A DNA stretch of 64,000 nt from Taibaiella lutea (GTDB taxonomy: Bacteria > Bacteroidota > Bacteroidia > Chitinophagales > Chitinophagaceae). The notes under the pieces are model-generated. The model ran no database searches, had not been told where the DNA came from, and worked only from the letters and a program-made list of their open reading frames with translations. Position numbers and translations under genes: made by a program. The stretch covers positions 805,356 to 869,355 of the forward strand of contig NZ_VWSH01000003.1 in the NCBI RefSeq assembly GCF_008629695.1, written 5' to 3'. How positions within the stretch are numbered: the stretch's first letter is position 1; the number at the start of each line of letters is the position of its first letter. Below are positions 61,393 to 64,000 of this stretch, one piece after another.

Positions 61393-62025
61393 ATGGCCAC
61401 GTTTTATATGGGAGTTTTGGTTCCTGCAACCATTTTTCTGCCTATTATAGTTGCTTTAATAAATAAAGTTTACTGGAAAACAACGGAAAGATGGGTATTT
61501 GTTTACCTGATCTTTTCGTTGTTTTTTAATACGCTGTCTAAAGTACTGTCCGATAGAAGAATTAATAATTTGCCTTTCTTGCATCTTTATACAGTACTTG
61601 AATTCTTATTGTTGTCCATTTGTTTCTTGTCGGTTATATCGCATCAATTGTTTCGAAAAGTGGTGGTGGCAGGAATGATATTGTTTCCCTTATTTGCGGG
61701 TATCAATATCTGGCATTCCGATTCTTTGTATAGTTACAATATGATGCCGCGTTCAGTTGAAAGTATTCTGATTATAGTCTATGGCATCTTCTTTTTGCTT
61801 CGCAAATTTTCTATTGAGAGCAAGACCGATTATGATTTTAATTACTTTTTTGTGTTCGGAATGCTGTTGTATTTTTGTAGTTCCATTACGTTGTTTTCTT
61901 TATCAGGCTTTATTTTGCAGGATACAGCGCTCAATTTCTTTTTGTGGAACATGCATGCAACCCTGGTATTGATCCTATATATTGTAATAGCAGTCGGTTA
62001 TTTTAAATTACGAAAGAGACAATGA
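61393..62025 (+). CDS. Multi-helix membrane protein coupled to a histidine kinase
   Basis: This 210-residue protein has about seven hydrophobic helices and no recognised motif. Its stop codon overlaps the kinase start in ATGA, and the small unknown gene lies four bases upstream, so the three are probably translated from one mRNA with the regulator. Because the kinase has only a single short membrane anchor, this protein may be the sensing partner in the membrane. That role is inferred from gene order alone. Confidence 0.6.
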   Translation: MATFYMGVLVPATIFLPIIVALINKVYWKTTERWVFVYLIFSLFFNTLSKVLSDRRINNLPFLHLYTVLEFLLLSICFLSVISHQLFRKVVVAGMILFPLFAGINIWHSDSLYSYNMMPRSVESILIIVYGIFFLLRKFSIESKTDYDFNYFFVFGMLLYFCSSITLFSLSGFILQDTALNFFLWNMHATLVLILYIVIAVGYFKLRKRQ

Positions 62026-62810
62026 ATATATATGCCTATGTTTTACTCGGGATGATCAGCTCTTTTCTTTTAGTAATCGCTATGGTATTACTATTCGTGA
62101 GGTATAAAAAGAACATGCTACGCCAGCAATACAGGCTTCAGACTGCCGAATTAAATCATCAGAAACAGTTAACCAAAGTTATTATAGAATCGCAGGAAAA
62201 CGAAAGGAAACAAATAGGTAAAGAATTGCACGACGATGTTGGAAATGCCTTGGCATCATTAAGGTTATTCTTGGATGAACACATGGTGCAGTATTTGCAA
62301 ACGGATGTGAAGGAAGCATACAAAAAACGAATCAACGCAATCTTTCACAAGGTTAGGACCATCAGTCATCAGCTTTCTATTGTTGAAATAGAATTATTTG
62401 GTCTGAGGGAAGCCATATTTATTCTGGCAGAAAACACGACGGTTAAAGGCGCATTAAATGTACAGGTTGAAGAAAGAGATTGTCGAATCCCTGATGATAT
62501 GGAATATACAACTTCTGTTATTATTTATCGCGTACTTCAGGAATTATTGACCAATACAATGAAACATGCTAAAGCCGATACCGTAAATATCAGTATAGAA
62601 TGTTTTGGTGAAAAAGATGAACTGATTATTAATTATACCGACAATGGTATTGGACTTAGCTCAAAGAAGATGTTGAAAGGAATGGGGTTTAAAAACATTG
62701 AAAGCCGCTTGCAGATTGCTAATGGTAGGTTCGAATTTGTAAACGCAGAGCAACAAGGCTTTCATGTCGCTATTTATATTCCCTTATCGAATGTTCATTT
62801 CAAAGGTTAG
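62022..62810 (+). CDS. NarL-type sensor histidine kinase (HisKA_3)
   Basis: The 262-residue kinase has one N-terminal membrane helix (about residues 8-27), a short coiled linker, a HisKA_3 dimerisation domain with His70 in QIGKELHDDVGNALASL, and a HATPase domain (RVLQELLTNTMKHAKA; YTDNGIGL; GMGFKNIESRL). It lacks a large extracytoplasmic sensor. The response regulator gene follows after 43 bases and is the probable phosphotransfer partner. Confidence 0.9.
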   Translation: MNIYAYVLLGMISSFLLVIAMVLLFVRYKKNMLRQQYRLQTAELNHQKQLTKVIIESQENERKQIGKELHDDVGNALASLRLFLDEHMVQYLQTDVKEAYKKRINAIFHKVRTISHQLSIVEIELFGLREAIFILAENTTVKGALNVQVEERDCRIPDDMEYTTSVIIYRVLQELLTNTMKHAKADTVNISIECFGEKDELIINYTDNGIGLSSKKMLKGMGFKNIESRLQIANGRFEFVNAEQQGFHVAIYIPLSNVHFKG

Positions 62811-62853
62811 CTAATAGAATAAAACAGGATAGCTTATTATTAAAGGGTAGATT

Positions 62854-63525
62854 ATGAATACAATTAATATTGCTATAGTAGACGATCAAGTGCTTTTCAG
62901 GCAAGGAATTATGGCATTGTTGCAACAAATTCCCGAGGTAAAAGTTATTGCCGATGCCGAAGACGGCATGGCTTTGCTTAGCATGCTGGAAGTTATGCAA
63001 CCCTTGCCGGACATACTTTTAATGGATATGGAAATGCCGGGTATGAATGGCATAGAATTGAACAGAAAAATGCGGGAACTCTATCCTGGTGTAAAAGTAA
63101 TTATGCTTACGTTGTTTGACCAGGGCCGTTATGTTTTTAAAATGGTAGAAGAAGGCGTATGTGGTTATCTTTCCAAGAGTTGTAATATGGGTGAGTTACA
63201 GGAGGCTATTCTTAAGGTTTACGACTCCGGATTTTTCTTTTCCGATTTAATTAAAAGCGCTTTGCAGAAATCTTCCGAATTCAGAACCAAACAAATACAA
63301 AGTTTTAATAGAATTGACATAGAACTTACAAATCGTGAGAAAGAAATTATTCAATTAATTTGCCATGAACTTACGAATGCCGAAATAGCTGAAAGATTAT
63401 TCATTAGTGCGCGCACCGTTGAAGGGCATCGTAACAATCTGTTATTAAAAACAGGCAGCAAAAACACAGCAGGCCTGGTTGTCTTTGCAATTAAAAATGG
63501 CATTTACGAAATCATCATTTCGTAA
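62854..63525 (+). CDS. LuxR/NarL-family response regulator
   Basis: This 223-residue protein has a receiver domain with Asp58 as phospho-acceptor (DILLMDMEMPG) and a C-terminal LuxR-type helix-turn-helix (about 157-215; LTNREKEIIQLICHELTNAEIA; then ISARTVEGHRNNLL). It works with the kinase encoded just upstream. Target genes are not visible in the window; the four-gene unit 60973-63525 may be autoregulated. Confidence 0.92.
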   Translation: MNTINIAIVDDQVLFRQGIMALLQQIPEVKVIADAEDGMALLSMLEVMQPLPDILLMDMEMPGMNGIELNRKMRELYPGVKVIMLTLFDQGRYVFKMVEEGVCGYLSKSCNMGELQEAILKVYDSGFFFSDLIKSALQKSSEFRTKQIQSFNRIDIELTNREKEIIQLICHELTNAEIAERLFISARTVEGHRNNLLLKTGSKNTAGLVVFAIKNGIYEIIIS

Positions 63526-63545
63526 ACTTAGCCAATCCGATTTAT

Positions 63546-63553
63546 TATCTTTG
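63546..63553 (+). promoter_or_regulatory. Candidate -7 box four bases before the last gene
   Basis: TATCTTTG matches TAnnTTTG exactly and is followed by CCGC and the ATG at 63558. This is the same spacing as at folD and suggests a leaderless or nearly leaderless mRNA for the last gene. No clear -33 TTG was seen. Confidence 0.45.
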
Positions 63554-63557
63554 CCGC

Positions 63558-63818
63558 ATGATAAAAGTATTGCCGCAACATCCCGATGTATTGCAGGAGA
63601 TTGAAAGATTAAAGCTTTTCTTTGAAACAAACCCTATTCTTATAAAAGAGTGGGAGCAAGGATGCATGTCTGTAAAAAATATCCCCGACTTTATTAAGCT
63701 GGAATTGAATGCTGCCCGTACCTTCAATCCTGCTCACTTTTTCAATCCACCATTGAACAGGTTAAAGCAATTGGAGCAGGCAATTTTAAATCAGACTACT
63801 ATTAAGATAGAACAATAG
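63558..63818 (+). CDS. Small soluble protein of unknown function
   Basis: The 86-residue protein is mostly helical (LQEIERLKLFFETNP; NRLKQLEQAILNQ), without signal peptide or membrane segment. It begins 32 bases after the response regulator but has its own -7 box, so it may be expressed independently. No family was recognised. Confidence 0.5.
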   Translation: MIKVLPQHPDVLQEIERLKLFFETNPILIKEWEQGCMSVKNIPDFIKLELNAARTFNPAHFFNPPLNRLKQLEQAILNQTTIKIEQ

Positions 63819-64000
63819 TTTTTCTTGCGTAACCCCAAGCTACGCAAGGGGCCGGGCTATCCGTTTCAATCTTTTTGGGTTCGTTGCCTTCCAAAAAAGG
63901 ATTTACACTGCTATCCCTTACGCTAACCCCTTCACGTTTTTTACCTTCAAACCACCTTCCTCCCGCGCTTTGGTGCCTCTGCGGGGAAGATAATGCTCCT
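63819..64000 (-). other. GC-richer non-coding block at the window's right edge
   Basis: The composition changes sharply after 63819 to a C/G-richer stretch without a reading frame. CTTGCGTA (63824-63831) and TACGCAAG (63841-63848) form a perfect 8-base hairpin, and on the minus strand the block includes ACGGATAGCCCGG. From memory, similar GGATAGCCCG-type blocks occur between genes in many Bacteroidota and may be structured RNAs or dispersed repeats. The block may continue beyond the window. Confidence 0.4.

Overview
The window looks like a chromosomal stretch from a member of the Bacteroidota, most likely a Chitinophagales/Chitinophagaceae-type bacterium. The evidence is A/T-rich DNA, a huge secreted protein with a type IX secretion (T9SS, CHU_C) sorting domain, a DUF4290 protein, a free-standing N-terminal MetH module, and several TAnnTTTG -7 boxes of the Bacteroidota vegetative sigma factor.

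Region 1 (1-26456, all + strand) is a surface polysaccharide (O-antigen/capsule) locus entered partway through. It holds a methyltransferase, a NodB-like deacetylase, an LpxD-like acyltransferase, many GT-B glycosyltransferases, a Wzx-type flippase, an EpsG/Wzy-type polymerase and an AsnB amidotransferase. It also has a complete UDP-N-acetyl-L-fucosamine cassette (fnlA-fnlC-fnlB plus a WbuB-like transferase) and a 4-keto-sugar reductase-like SDR. A PIG-L deacetylase, a PglC-type initiating sugar-phosphate transferase and a sugar formyltransferase follow in tight order. The last part is a WbpG-HisH-HisF amidination module, then lpxB for lipid A.

Region 2 (26469-38222, - strand) is a high-affinity potassium (Kdp) island. 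Read in transcription order it is: NtrC-type sigma-54 regulator, terminator, candidate enhancer palindrome and sigma-54 promoter, small conserved-looking protein, unannotated 27-residue membrane peptide, kdpF, kdpA, kdpB, kdpC, an outer-membrane porin, a KdpD sensor module without a kinase, and a separate membrane histidine kinase. No KdpE is present, so kdp is probably under sigma-54 control. uppP lies just upstream of the regulator.

Region 3 (38223-55509) is mainly housekeeping: queE, folD, a FadL-type outer-membrane protein, acs, a DinB-like protein, a DUF4290 protein, metH N-terminal module, truB, dxs, a TPR-like secreted protein, ACMSD, and ccmF and ccmE. Between uppP and queE lies an array of sixteen 21-bp units followed by a perfect 41-bp palindrome; a second, 50-bp tandem repeat lies before folD.

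Region 4 (55510-64000) holds the 1474-residue T9SS-exported beta-helix/repeat protein, a 0.5-kb intergenic stretch with several hairpins, two unknown small proteins, a membrane protein coupled to a histidine kinase/LuxR-type regulator pair, a small unknown protein with a promoter almost touching its start codon, and a GC-richer non-coding block at the right edge.

The features most worth a second look are the sigma-54-type Kdp control region with its two tiny membrane peptides, the phased 21-bp array, and the two sugar-modifying cassettes (deacetylase/formyltransferase and amidotransferase). No rRNA, tRNA, CRISPR array, transposase or prophage gene was recognised.
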